Below, piece by piece: positions 32,789 through 45,310 of a DNA stretch of 64,000 nucleotides (positions are counted from its first letter, which is position 1; each line of letters opens with the position of its first letter). The DNA is from Endocalyx cinctus. Its lineage: Eukaryota > Ascomycota > Sordariomycetes > Amphisphaeriales > Apiosporaceae. The position numbers were made by a program, and so were the translations under genes. Below the pieces are notes generated by a model. That model saw only the letters and a list, made by a program, of their open reading frames with translations. It ran no database searches and had not been told where the DNA came from. The DNA lies in contig BCKC01000005.1 of NCBI GenBank assembly GCA_001600455.1, positions 1,674,001 to 1,738,000 on the forward strand, given 5' to 3'.

Positions 32789-35008
32789 CTTTACTGTATA
32801 TTTAGTTGTATATTTTAAGTTGGCACGATAAATTAAGGGGACGTCCGTGAGAGGCGTAACCTGGAGGAACGATTGGTTTTCTTTACGCTTCTGAAAGAGA
32901 TGTAAGCACTTCTTTGTTAACCTAGTCTTGAATAAACAAGATGCTTAGAACTTTGGCAAGCCGGTGTAAAACAGTCACGCGACGTATTTTCAGCCAGTGG
33001 ACTTAATAAATATCCTTATCTTTGCATTTTCTGATCTGCATATGGTAAACAGTCGTCACTACCAACCGCTTTGAACAACGAACAGTTATTACGTAGGGAA
33101 GCACCCCGGACTTTGCCGTGGCACCCGTAAGCAATAGACATCTTATTCCTCCTTTGACGAAATGGAATCTCACGGTGTCATAGCGGCATCGAAAGCGGCC
33201 ACCCCATGGCCCTTGGGTAGAGTGATATTAATAATTCGGTATAAAAACATGCCTTATATTACGTTTCATAAAGCTAGGTATATGTTCTTAGCTTGTTTAT
33301 TCATCTCTATCGGACATACTAAGATAAACAGTAACTTTTCCTGGTTTCATACTATCAGATACTTTGAAGGAGTGTTTTTGTCACAAGTTAGAGGGGGTGA
33401 AAGTCTTCAAAATCTTCTCGGCTACCTCGTCATTTCATCTGAGAACAACAGGGCAAGATGTGATTACCAAAATAGTTGTTACTTCAAAGTCGATGTTGGT
33501 AAGTAGTATTGGTAAGCAAATTGCATATTGACTAGACAAGGATTTTGTAAGTCGACTGAGTTCATCTTCAGTAACTCGTCGAAGTAAAGGGCACACCAAA
33601 TTCTGGAATATATGATGATAGACACCCCAAAAATATTATACGGGCTACGCTTTCAGGAAACGTCAACGAGAGGTTACCCCAGAGTCTTGCTTTAGATATT
33701 TGCGGTGATAGGAAGGGCAGTGCGGACGCTGTTAAGCCTATGAAGACAGTTCTATAGCTGAAAGTACATACATAAATCGCACAATCACAAAAGGCTACGT
33801 GCAGTATTTAGTGTGAAAAATATAATTATTACATCGTCCACGCTTCCAAGACGTTCACTGATAGTTACGGCTCTTTCCCAGCGACCGCCGAAATATTGCC
33901 ACAGTTCTCTGCGTACAACCTATGATCATATCGTCCGTTAGCATGTCACGAGGCACTTCAGCTTATACAACCATATGCGTATATTCTCCTAACTTTTTTA
34001 TCAATATAGCTTATTGATATCAAAGTAAAACAAATCACCCTACCAAGGTGAATATAGTACGACATGACGTTGACGACTATGCTGACGGTAAAGAATCTAT
34101 GCAGATATGCACGTGTGTATGCACTTCGCACCAACTTGACATGAAAAACTTACCAACATGCATATGTAAGCACTAAAATCTCATACTAGATCTCGCCGTA
34201 CCGGATCACGCGAATTAGCTGAGTAAAGCCTTGAGAGTTGGTTAAGATATTATATATATTTATACCTGGCATATAGGGTGTATGCACTCCGCTTTATGAA
34301 AAATTAAATACAACGTGAAAATTGTATAAACTTCATAAGACATGTGGGGAAGATATACTGTTAGATGAACTGTTGTGGTGGAGGGCGGTTACCATTTACG
34401 TCGTCGTCGGCTAAAGTCTTGATATCAGCCAAGGGGGAGATCTGGTCTAGCTAGTATCCAACCCCCCTCTCATTTTCACTATATTACTTAATTTCTATTT
34501 CTTTATTCTTATGTGGCTAATGAGCTATATATACTTTCCAATGGCAATTCTTTCCCCCAAGCCTGCCCCAAGCTTGCCAGCTTGTGCAGACAGCTACGCG
34601 GTTGTTAGTATTGATGAAGAAAGTATGGGACGATGGATAATAAATAACTATCTTATTTAACTCCGAAAATGAAACATCAACACTGATATTTCAATCAAAC
34701 AATGCTACACATACTATCTTCTGGGTTAAAATACCCGGTAACGCATACATACATGGATAGATAGTCCTTGTTTTCTGGCCCGGGAAAGCGGCAGTTCTAT
34801 CTGGGGATGGGAAAAATATGGAAAGTTACATTCCGGACTATAGGATATGGAGAGGGCTACATTAATATCATCTACCACGTGTTAAAAGGGGCAAGAGTGT
34901 AATATATACAATACATAGGACCTCGAGAAATTTTGCTTTACCTCTCCGTTTTTGTGATATACACATAGCTCTAACGTGTAATAAAGCCATTGTATTTCAA
35001 AAAACACC
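32789..35008. other. Divergent intergenic spacer
   Basis: 2.2 kb, AT-rich, upstream of the SDR (minus) and CE15 (plus) genes. Frames such as 33162-33506 have AT-rich codons and no similarity I recognise. A CreA-type CTGGGG is at 34801-34806, 203 bp before the CE15 ATG. No gene is supported. Confidence 0.55.
34801..34806 (+). promoter_or_regulatory. Candidate CreA/CRE1 site upstream of CE15 gene
   Basis: CTGGGG matches SYGGRG, about 200 bp before the start codon of a carbohydrate esterase gene. A single hexamer match; supportive only. Confidence 0.25.
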
Positions 35009-36470
35009 ATGCCATCGACTTTCACGATCCTCCTGACAGGGTTCGCCACCTTGGCAACTGCCCTCCCTTCCTCCTCCTCTTCCGTCCAAAATCGCCAAGA
35101 GGAAGAATGCGCGCCGGTACCAGCTTCGGGCGAATACCCCACGTGGGAAGACCTCCCCCTCCAAACGACGATGCCGGACCCGTTCCTGCCTCTCGCGTAC
35201 ACGACCGGGACCGAGAGCAGCGCCGACGACATCATGACGGGAAAGGGCGCGAACCGGATCCAGACGCCCGAGGAATGGTACCGATGCCGACGTCCCGAGC
35301 TGCTGCAGATGCTGCAGGAGTACCAGTACGGGTACTACCCGGACCATTCCGAGGAAACGGTCACGGCGACCCGGAGCGGCAATACCGTCAATATCGCCGT
35401 CACCGCGGGCGGCAAAACGGGCCAGTTCGCCGCTACTCTGGCCCTGCCGTCGACGGCGGACCCAGCCCCCGTCGTGATCAATATCGGCGGCATGACGAAC
35501 CAGCCGTACTTGCAGGCCGGCATCGCCGTCGTCGGCTTTGATTACACGAGGGTCGCGTCAGACAGCAACGCGAAGAGCGGCGCGTTTTGGGACCTTTACT
35601 CGGGCAGGGATATTGGTAAGCTTCCTCCCTTTCCTTTTTTTTTTCCGGTGGCCACTTAATTATTACACGTGAAAAAAAAAAAAAAAGCTAACATTCTTTC
35701 CTTCTTCCCAACCCCTTAGGCGTCCTCACGGCCTGGGCCTGGGGCTTCCACCGCGTCCTCGACGCCCTCAACCAGACCGTGCCCGAGATCGACCCGACGC
35801 GCGTCGGCGTGACGGGCTGCTCGCGGCTCGGCAAGGGCGCGCTCGCGGCGGGCCTGTTCGACGAGCGGATCACGCTGACGATGCCGATGAGCTCGGGCGT
35901 CCAGGGCGCCGGGCCGTACCGGTACCACGCGATGAGCGGGCAGGACGAGACGCTCGAGAACTCGAAGCAGGGCGCCCCCTGGTGGAGCAACTCCGGGCTC
36001 GGCACCTTCGTCGACCACTCGGACAACCTGCCGTTCGACGCCCACACCATCGCCGCCGCGATCGCGCCGAGGGCGCTGGTCATCGACCAGGGGACCGGCG
36101 ACGCGTTCACGAACAGCAAGGCCACGGCCGTTATCGTCTACCCGGCTGCGAAGGCGGTGTACGACTTCCTCGGCGTAGGCGAGCAGATCGGCATGTCGGT
36201 TCGGGGTGGCGCGCATTGCGATTTCAGCGGATTGTAAGATCATTACCATCTCTTTTTGTCGTCATCTCTATACCCCCTTTACAAGAGAATCTGTGCACGA
36301 TGGACTAACAAAATTTCTGTCCCGACAGCAACTCGGTCCTCCCGTTCGTGACTAAGATCCTGCAGAACGCGACCATCACCAAGGACTACGATGACCTAGG
36401 CTCGTACGGGGAACCGATGACAACGGCGTACCCCTGGTCGACCGCGATACCAACCCCCGCCGGGGCTTAA
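35009..36470 (+). CDS. CE15 glucuronoyl methylesterase-like protein
   Basis: Exons are 35009-35615, 35720-36233 and 36329-36470, with introns GTAAGC...TAG (104 bp) and GTAAGA...CAG (95 bp). The product is 420 residues. It has a signal peptide (1-19) and then the CE15 alpha/beta hydrolase fold. The nucleophile Ser237 sits in GCSRLGKGA, the His is His368 in GGAHCDF, and DNLPFDAHTIAA and APRALVIDQ are family landmarks. By family knowledge the enzymes cleave the 4-O-methylglucuronoyl ester between lignin and xylan, outside the cell. The canonical Glu, 23 residues after Ser (as in Cip2), is Ser260 here; Asp325 or Asp330 might serve instead. No CBM1. It may act with the AA9 enzyme in lignocellulose attack. 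Confidence 0.92.
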
Positions 36471-37009
36471 AAATGTTTTGGAGGGAGGTTTTCTTTGGAA
36501 ATAGGGAATCCATAGTGCTTGATTCCTAAATATCAACGAAAATGAAAGTCGTACATGTCCAATTATACATACCGAAATACATATCCATGTAGATCACACA
36601 TGAACATGAGATTCAGCAAGACACATAAGTAAACTCGAAACCTATAGTCGCGATCCCTAACTTTTCAGGGATAAATTAGACAGCGCTAGTATTTATAACA
36701 CAATCTATACAGTACAAGATGTTACACTTTTAGAAAATTTCAAAAAGAGAAAAAGAAGAAAAGCGACGCATGTAAGTATAGAGTTATATCAAATTTGGAT
36801 GGAGGGCTGGAGCCGTGATTCAAGTTCAAGGGGTAAAGGCATCCACCCCTGAGAATACCTTTCTAAACCAGTATGTATGTGTAATGCATGACCTCCCTAA
36901 AAACGCCATAAAACATGGTAACCATAGTAAACGCCAACGCTTTCCCTCGGTGGGTTATGAATATAAGCCCGATTAAGACAAATGAACGAAGAAAAAAAAG
37001 TAATTTATT
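36471..37009. other. Convergent intergenic spacer
   Basis: 3' UTRs of the CE15 and ZIP genes, AT-rich, with an A-rich run near 36990-37000. Nothing else is seen. Confidence 0.6.
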
Positions 37010-38557
37010 TTAAGCCCACGCGCCGACCAACGCCATGAGGGTCGCGCCCGCAAACACGGCGATACCCGCATTCCGGCGCCTCGCCCCGTTTAGCGACTTG
37101 TAGCTCTTCTCCGAGAGGAAATCCTCGGCGAGGAGCTGGACGAGGCCGGCGAAGAGCAGGAGGCCGGCCGAGATGGCGTTCATGAAGCCCACCAGAAGCA
37201 GGCCCGTCCGGCTCTTGGGGTCGTACAGGGTATGGACGCGGAGCCCGACGGCCTGGCCGACGGGCGTCGTGACGCCGTACGCGAGCACCATGAGCCACGG
37301 GCGCGCCGACGAGCGCGGGAACTGGATGGCCGCTATGCGCGACCCGAGCGCGACCCCTTCAAACGTCTGGTGGAAGGCGATGGCGACGAGGAAGACGACG
37401 AAGGGCGGGCCGGACGCGACCGAGACGGCCATGCCGATGAAGACGCTGTGGAATAGGATGCCGGCTTCGAGGAGCATGCACTGGAGCATGCGCCGACGCT
37501 GCTCCTCGGGCGTCAGGGGTAGGGTCTGCGCCGGAGCGTCGGATTCGCGGTGTCGCTTGACTTGTTGGCCGTTGGGTCGGCGGAGCGGCTGCTCGTCCTC
37601 GTCTCCCGCGACGGGATCAAGCTCGTTGATATCTAGGTCGAGGTCGTCCTCGTCCTCCTCGTCGTGGCTGTTAGGGATGAAGGGCTTCCTTCCGTTTTGC
37701 GGGTTGATATTAGTAGGCGTAGACTCCGGAAGAGGCGATGCGCCGGCCATGAGACCTTGGCTGGCACCTAAATCGTCCATAGCGATATCTGCGGGTCTGT
37801 GGCCGGCCGCTCTTCGGGCAGACAGCCCTCCAGTGGTCTTGGTTACTTTAAACTCTCCATTGGATGACCCGTTCGTTTTGTCTTCTTCTATCTCCTCGTC
37901 ATCCGAATCCCAGGCGTGCGTATGGTGCGCATGGGAATGCCCGGCGCCCCTAGTGGTGAGATACGATTCCAGCGTTACGACTATAAGTGCCGATACCATG
38001 GCGATCAGGCCGGGCATGGCGGTATACCCCTGGCTGAAGATGAAGGGGAGACATGGGTCCGTTAAGGACTCGAAAGCGGTCGGTAGGAGGTGGACAAAGG
38101 CGGTGGCGATCAAGACGCCGGTGCCGAAATGTTGGCTAAGGAATATGAAGTTGTTCGTTCGTCTGCTCTTGGATGATCGGTTCGACGAGAAGAGAGGAAA
38201 GCCGCATGCTGTTATTGAGTTTAAAGTGCTGTCGTTAGAATAGGTTATATAAAAATGTTCTCGGGGAAATTAAGTCTTACACAAAGTGCTGAGAGAGAGT
38301 ATCAAGATCAAGGCAAATACGTGTAGAGGGGTGTCATATGTTCCCCGATCTCCGGAACCGCAGACGGGTTGTTCGGGGGAAGTGTCGCCATCTTGTCTTT
38401 TTGATAACTCGGCGAGGATAGCATCGGTGGGTATGTTTGCCCAAGAGATATCTGGAAAATCAGTTAGTTAACAATTGCAATTGCAATTCAATAATAATAA
38501 TAATAATAATAATAATATGATTATTATTTACTTACCTCGTAAATTTGAATGCTCCAT
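37010..38557 (-). CDS. ZIP family zinc/iron transporter
   Basis: Exon 1 is 38536-38557 (22 bp), exon 2 is 38281-38451, exon 3 is 37010-38208; the introns are 84 bp (GTAAGT...CAG) and 72 bp (GTAAGA...CAG), giving 463 residues. The joined sequence passes HVFALILILSLSTL (TM1), SCGFPLF, FLSQHFGTGVLIATAFVHLLP (TM3), and a TM pair with FHSVFIGMAVSV (TM4) and FHQTFEGVALGSRI (TM5), which hold the metal-binding His and Glu residues. The cytosolic loop has a histidine cluster (GHSHAHHTHAWD) then a long acidic insert. It imports Zn2+ or Fe2+ across the plasma membrane; specificity is not readable. Exon 1 is tiny and intron 1 contains an AAT repeat. Confidence 0.93.
38490..38516. repeat. (AAT)9 microsatellite in ZIP intron 1
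   Basis: Nine trinucleotide units inside the 84-bp first intron of the ZIP gene, next to short palindromic TTGCAATTGCAATT. Length changes would alter intron size close to both splice sites. Confidence 0.9.
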
Positions 38558-40981
38558 AGCGGGTGATGGGTGTCTATAATAGTTTAAGAGAAAATGGAAT
38601 AAAGGGAGAGGCAGAAGCTAAAAGAGAGTGGGATGAATTATTTGGTGATGTACGGCGACCAATTCGAGCTCAAAATTATTATTATGTTGTCATATTACTA
38701 GGGTGAATCCTTCGTATCCCCTATCCATAGTGACAAGTATTATTGTACAACGTTTTGGGGGTGAAAGAAGAAAAAAAAGGCGTAGAAAAAAAGACAAAAA
38801 AATGTACAAATATTATGGTCGATTTTGCGAATCCAACAAATTTCCATTGTCTAACATTCCATGAAAGGGATGCGATACCTCTTTCTTGTTAGCGTAGTTC
38901 TATTACCGTTTCTCTTCCTGTCTACATAAGTGGTAACTGTACTGATTGGGTAAATATCAAGTTAAGGATAGATGCCAGATTCTCTTTAGAGGGACCCCTG
39001 GACGTTCTAGAAATAGTACCTATTCAGCTAATGAGTACTGTAGATTAGTGGATAAAAGTATACTACATATAACTCTCTCAGCGCAGCGTAGCAGCCAAGG
39101 CTCAAGGAGCCAAGGGTCCCTCCAACCATAACGCGAACACTTAAGTTGCTTACTATTCCCAGAATAAACACGTTCGAAACTTGCTCAAAATCGAGGCTGA
39201 TGGTTGATTGATCACTTGTTTATTCAGAATCATTTAGGATTTAACACTTACACAGTAATAGCAAAGCAAAGGTGTTTTTAGAGGTAATTAGAAAGGCGTA
39301 CGTAGACTTAATTAAACTAAATTATACTCACTATTCATGAGTTGGTGGTATCCAGGATCCTTACGTATTGTATCTACCTAGGTTAGCTGCCTGGCTGCCT
39401 AGATATCCGGAAACAAATCCTATGTGTAACCCCATTCTACTCCAACAAACCCACAGAGTAAAATCAACTTGGTTTCAGAGTCTATAAAAAAAAAAACCTA
39501 TGCATTTGAAGCGTTTCGTTTCCCCCGTTTCCCAGAAAATACTACGAATCTGGTAGCCTGATTGATAATTTTCCTCGGGACATAACATGGCATACTATGT
39601 TCACATGAGCCATCGTTCTCTCCCTTCATGCCATATATTCCCTGGTGCGATTTACCCCCATCTTCCTTCCGTTTAGTAAGAACCGTAATGAGCCCACACA
39701 TAAAGTATATCAGTCTCTTTACTTTTGGTCTATTGGCGATGGCTAGGGATTATTTATCGATTGATAGATGGTGTAATGTTTCCAATCCACTCGTAGGGCG
39801 AGATTTGAGCACCTTCATTGATCTCGCCGCCGAGTATGAGTCTGTAGGATATAGAAAATCCCCGTAGTCTTCATCTGCCTTGGCACATCCTGACATTTTA
39901 CTCAACCGGTTCCCAAGACAAAGCCTTAATTGCACAAATATGCCGTCAGGCTTGTAGATCTAAATTATTGTGAGCTTGGCAGCTTGGTAGTTATCAGATG
40001 CATATACATATAGGTAGATAGTATCACTGGACGCATTGAGGGAAACAATCACGTTGCAAGAGAAAGAATAGGCAAAAATCAAGTAGGTTATTGAACAAGC
40101 CAACAATAGACTTATATATTATTGGCTACTAAATAAGATAACTTTACTTCACACAGGCAAAAAAAAATATGCTGTCGAAGGATAAGTGTGATCAGAACCA
40201 CCTCAAAAAAAAAGGGGATAAGATGCTTATCAAGGGGTTTAGTTAAAAATGGGTATCATCACCCTTCCCAACTCCCCGTTTTGGGGCCTCGCTAGTATAC
40301 ATGAAGCATCGTTTTCCCGTTCTACTCCGCGCTAGGGAGACACGACTCTCGTACGTGAGAAACTTCGTCATCGACCCATCTCTCCGTAATCCGTGATGCA
40401 ATTCTTTGACCGGAACGCCGGGGCATAGAAGGAGAACCCTTGTCTCCCTCGGCCCAATACCCAGAATCAAGTAGTATAAAAATATATATAGATATATAGA
40501 TGATCGATGCTATGACCTCGTACCTCGAGGTTTCCCATCCGTTACGCCAAATAGGATTTTATATCCCAAAAGTTTGTAACCAAGAATAAGGTAAACAAAT
40601 GAAAGCTAGGTGGACTGAAGACGCTGTCCAACGGTCCACCAGCAGGAAAAAAAAAAGATAAAAAAGAGGTTTGTCGAATAAAGGTAAATGCGGTTTTGAG
40701 GTAAAGAGAGCCAGATGGCGTGAGTGCGAATCGTCAATTCAACGACCGCATTTGTAAAACATTAGACAAATGAGAATAAAAGTGGTGTTAATAAGGTTTT
40801 CGTCTGGAGGCGTTTTGTAAACCTCTTCGAGGTAATAGACTTTGAGGTTCAAAAGAAGATAAAAGTAAAAAGGTGGTGTTAAAATATCTAGCCGGGTCAA
40901 ATGAGTTTCGGTTGGTCGTTTTGGTAAATCGCTAATTGGAGATAATAAATATATGTTTCGAGGCTGAGATGCTGGGAGCTA
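38558..40981. other. Intergenic spacer
   Basis: About 2.4 kb, AT-rich. The left end is the ZIP promoter, the right end the 3' region of PNG1. Frames at 39628-39867 and 40243-40470 (the latter in a somewhat GC-richer patch) carry no recognisable domain. No gene is supported. Confidence 0.5.
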
Positions 40982-42492
40982 TCATCTCATAGAGGGGTCT
41001 CTCGGGTCGTGGAATGGCTGGTTTCGTCGACCGTTCTCTCCACGGGCGGCTACCCATTCCGCATTACCACTTTGTCTTGCAGGTTGTTCTGCGGGTAATT
41101 TTTGATCCTCGTGGGAGTGCGAGCTGGATGAAGGCGCCGGTAATACCGGTCGCTGAGTCGGGGCTGACGAGCTCGAAGAACCAGGAACCATGCGCGTGAC
41201 GGCCTGCGTAATAGAAGCAACGACGTAACCTCGTAATTCGCGGTCTTCTCTCGAATCTTCCTTTTCCAATCGAAATCGCTCTTCCTTGCTCATGTTGGCT
41301 CGTCGAAGGTTCTTAATTTCTTGCATGATGTAAAGCATGACTTCCTCCGGGCACTTATTTCTCTCGGCGGCGTGTTCGCTCTTTCGTACGTATCGTCGAG
41401 TGACGTCGGTGGCTCCGTCGATACTGAAAGCGACGCAGTACGACATACGCTTACCCCAACCGTCGGCGTAAAGTCGCGGGTTATCCCAGGCCTCTTCGCA
41501 GGCATCGACGTGAACCCATCGTTGTTTATGCTCCGAGTAAACTTCGGTCCAAACATGATCCTCCAGGTTCCAGACCCATCGCACGCGTCCACCGACGGCA
41601 CGGCAGAGCATGCTAAAGCAGTTTGACCACTCTCCGCATCGGCCTCGCCTCGTTTGCAATAATCGCCAAACGTCGCTATATCGTGGAAATCGTTCGTAGG
41701 CACCACACCCTTGAGCCGAGCATTGGTACAATTCGACTCTCAAGGCACCGCAGGCGCTCTCTTCCGGTGTTGGCTGGGTCATTCCCTTCGCGACGGTAGG
41801 TGAAAGACACACGGGGCACGCAGGGTTGTTAACCCAAGTAAAGAAAGATCGTTTAAACCATCTGCGATAATTGTTAGTCATCACCTATACCCATTACGAT
41901 GCTACGTGAGCAATGAGGGGAAGGCGTGGAGGTGGTTTACTAACCGTAGTAATGCCCGAATTACACAGTCTTGATAGCCCCATTCGGGTTTGCGGCCATC
42001 ACCCATACTTTCGGCCTGGGCTTGCATCACCTGGCACTCTTCTTCGGCTTCGCTATAAATTCTATCTAACGGTATCGTCTGAAGTGCTTCGTCGAGTAAA
42101 CCGGGGTTTTCGTATTTTGTCGGGGTAAGAGATAATGATAGTAAAAGATTTCGAAATTTTTGAGAGCCCTGGTCCTGTGGGTGAGGCGGTGTTGGTATTA
42201 TTGGTAAGTTGCGAAGGGACGAGTACGACGGCGGAGTCGCGAACGACGAGGACGCCTGACTGTGCGACGTGGATGGGCGGCTATGGGCTGCGGCAGGTGC
42301 CTCGAGGTTAGAAGAGGATGCACCTTCTCTCGGTGTTGGTGTACCGTGCCTCGAGCGTCGGGATTGTTCGAAATCGTGTAATCGCTTTGATCGCAGTAAT
42401 TGTTCGAATTGCATTCGTAAATCCCTAGCCCACTCCTCACCATATTCCCCATCCTCGTTAGCGGGACGGTTGTTGTTATTGGCGGCGGCCAT
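40982..42492 (-). CDS. PNG1: Peptide:N-glycanase-like protein (PNGase, Png1)
   Basis: Exon 1 is 41945-42492, exon 2 is 40982-41861; the 83-bp intron runs GTTAGT...CAG and joins ALLR to WFKRSFFTW. The product is 475 residues. The frame is open to 42633, but MAAANNNN at 42492 is the better start. The transglutaminase-like core carries Cys258 in [12 protein letters not shown], His285 in EDHVWTEVY and Asp302 in [13 protein letters not shown]. The 27- and 17-residue spacings equal those of yeast Png1 (C191/H218/D235). A zinc site precedes it (C198-x2-C201, C230, C235). Png1 removes N-glycans from misfolded ERAD substrates in the cytosol. The C-terminus is Ser/Pro-rich. Some filamentous ascomycete orthologues are reported inactive; this one keeps the triad. 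Confidence 0.94.
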
Positions 42493-43137
42493 GATGGCGG
42501 ATGTTGATTTATCTGTGACGACTAATCGAATCGATATCAATCTCAGTTGGAAAGGGAGATGATAAGACCAAGGACTAAATATGGGCGACGTAGGTAAGTT
42601 AAAGGCGTCGAGATGAACTAGTAACCAAAACACGGAAAAACCAGACGTCGTCAGCTAGTTAGTCGGTTGATGATGTGGACTTAATCATCAGTTGGTTGAA
42701 GAATCGCCACCAGGATATATCCCAACGATTATTAGGTAGACCAAAAAAAAAATAAGGTGACGAGGTCCGAATTCCTAAACTGCGCTCAATATGCACTCGT
42801 TATCTTCATTTGTATCTTTTTCTTCTTTTCTTTTTTTTTCCCGCTTGATTCTATAGGTGATAAAAATAAAATGGATATTGGTTATATTAAAAGTAAAAAA
42901 AAGAAAATAAAAAGCGAATGACGTTTAGTCAATTCTAAGAATTGTCGTAAAAGGTGGAAGGGTTATGAAATGAGTATGGGGTTGAATGAGGACGAAGGAT
43001 GACGATGACGAGGACGAAGATGGAAGATTAACAGTAAAGATTAGAGAGAGATAGGGTAAGCCATTAGGTTACCTAGTCTACTAGTGTACAAGTACAGAAC
43101 TGCGTATGCGTAAGTGTGGTCTTGGGTTTTCTTTTTT

Positions 43138-43158
43138 GGGGGGGGGGGGNGGGGGGGG
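43138..43158. repeat. Poly-G run with one undetermined base
   Basis: Twelve G, one N (position 43150), then eight G. The N marks a consensus failure in a homopolymer; true length unknown. Confidence 0.95.
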
Positions 43159-44879
43159 AGTATCTCTGGAAATTTAATTGATTAGTGGAGATGCAAAGAT
43201 CAAATTGAGAGAAATGCATGCGTGTTCGTAGAATCGTAGGCAAAGTCAAAAAGAATAGCGCAAGAGAGATTTGCTTGTAAGGAGGCAAGGTTGCGTAGAC
43301 CTCCTCCACTTTTACAGATCATAGAGTCAGGTATTATATGAGATAAAATGATATAAAAAACATGATTGGCCAGTTAGAGAATTAAACCAGGGGTTTGCAG
43401 TGAAGAACTAGGATGGAAAGACAGGTTTCCGGTGTGGAGGGGAGGATATTAGAAAACTATAAGAATACTTGAAATGACAAGTATATTTCTCGATAAATTA
43501 CGTGTATAGCCCTCTAATTAGATACATCTATCCGAGGTATAGAATTAGAGCTAAATACCATATTGCGTAGTATTTTCTAAAAAGAGGGTCTAAGTTTAAG
43601 AGGTACGCGCGTCTCTTTTTATCCTCTAACCAATCGTCTTTTGCGCACTTACACGTAGCGGGGTTCTTTTACCATTCACAGCCTCCAATCCCTATAAGGG
43701 TCCCTAACCTATCTGGTCTGAATATGTTACGCCTATACACTAATAGAACTAGGTTACGTCTCATACCTCATACGAATGAGTCGATGAAATACTATGTACT
43801 TAGGTACTCTAATACACTACAGAAAGCTATCATCTACGTTAGTTACATATACTTTTATCTACTATCTATTTTCTTTTTATCCCATCTACACGTAAAATAT
43901 CTGCTATGTTATGTTATGTTACCGTATATAAATATATATATATATATACATACTTATTGTATGTTATCTTAGGTCTTAACGAGGCTGCCAGAAAAAGAGG
44001 AGTCTAATCTAAGCTTAGGTGTCTATGTTATGCATATTATTCATCATTATAGGTCCCGTCCCTTTTTCTATACCTCGTTCCGTACATATTACAATAGTGG
44101 TACGGCACTACGATACCTATTAGGTATACTATCTGACTAGGTAGGTACGTTGTATACATTTCTTGCTACAGTATAACCCAAACACTAGGTTCTTTTCTCT
44201 AAACCCATAAAAGAAACAAGATCGGGAAATTATACATTTACTATGTAAGAAATCAATAACACTACAAATTCAAGTTGCCGGAAAAGTATGTATATGTATA
44301 TCTAGTATATCCAATAGCCACAATCACTCACTGCGCAACTGCACGACTGCACCTCATAACTTAGGAAATGATGCAACATACATACACAGTATACCCATGT
44401 ATGTCCATACATATGTATTTATCGAGGCGATGACGAGGCGTGGTCACAAAATTAAAACACTTGTGGCTGATGATTCTATAAAGAGTAAGATTTTTCAAAC
44501 ACAGCCGACTCACAGACACTGGAGACCCCGAGAGAAAAAAAAACAGAGCAAAATCAGTTTCATAGTGTACTGGCGGTGTCCGCTACAGCGCAGATAGCAA
44601 CAACGTTACACGCTCAGCCTCATTCCTCTTACCTTGGCATTTTGACAGGTCGATGCTGAATCCGTTTATGGGTATCACAACTATTTCTATATTCATCAAC
44701 ATCCGGGCCGATAGAAGAAGAAAAAAATTACCAACACCACCACCATAATGATAGTTTGCGTACATACAAAGTATACATATCCATCATCTATAGTTCATAA
44801 ACATGGGATTTCAATATGCCGTACTTGGGTGGAACAGAGCCTCAACCTTATTCAAGGTAAGGTTTTCCATTCAACCTTG

Positions 44880-45310
44880 TCCACTATTTCTTTGCTTGTT
44901 GAAATGAAGATTCAGCAATATTTCTCGTGTTCGGCAATGATATATCCAATACTCGATCCTCTATCTGTATATCAAACATAGCACTTGCTGCAAGATTGTC
45001 GCGTCAATCAAAATTTCGGCGCTTCTAGTATACACTACTCCGTAGATGCTGACGATTCCGTCGGTTTCAAGATTGGCGATCACGTGTGGGGTCTGAATTT
45101 TGCCGTGGTGGAGGAGTGCCTCTAATATGAGCTTGCGCGTCCTCTTCAACCCGCTCCTATTTTTTCTGACACCTTGCAGCTGCCTGCCTACCTACAACAT
45201 GACAATCCTTTACCAGAACGGCCAGATCAAATCAAACATCACACAAGAAGAATTGCGAATAATTTACGCCAAGCTATTTTTTGACGTGTTCAACAAAAGA
45301 AAAGAAAATG
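44880..45310 (+). pseudogene. Unidentified decayed coding region with in-frame stops
   Basis: One plus-strand frame reads as protein through three stops: TAG at 44979-44981, TAA at 45123-45125 and TGA at 45282-45284. Between them it gives HLLQDCRVNQNFGASS, SVDADDSVGFKIGDHVWGL and, after the TAA, YELARPLQPAPIFSDTLQLP and RPDQIKHHTRRIANNLRQ. The segment is GC-richer than its surroundings with plausible codon use. Each stop can be derived from CAG, CAA or CGA by one C-to-T change. Family not recognised; a spliced gene in which the stops lie in introns seems less likely because frame is kept throughout. Confidence 0.4.

Noticed and set aside
33162..33506. A 114-codon frame on the plus strand
   Set aside because: No codon bias, no family signal, AT-rich spacer.
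37173..38243. A 356-codon frame on the plus strand
   Set aside because: It is antisense to the ZIP transporter exon 3, whose sequence has clear transporter motifs; the opposite frame is open because of GC-rich codons.
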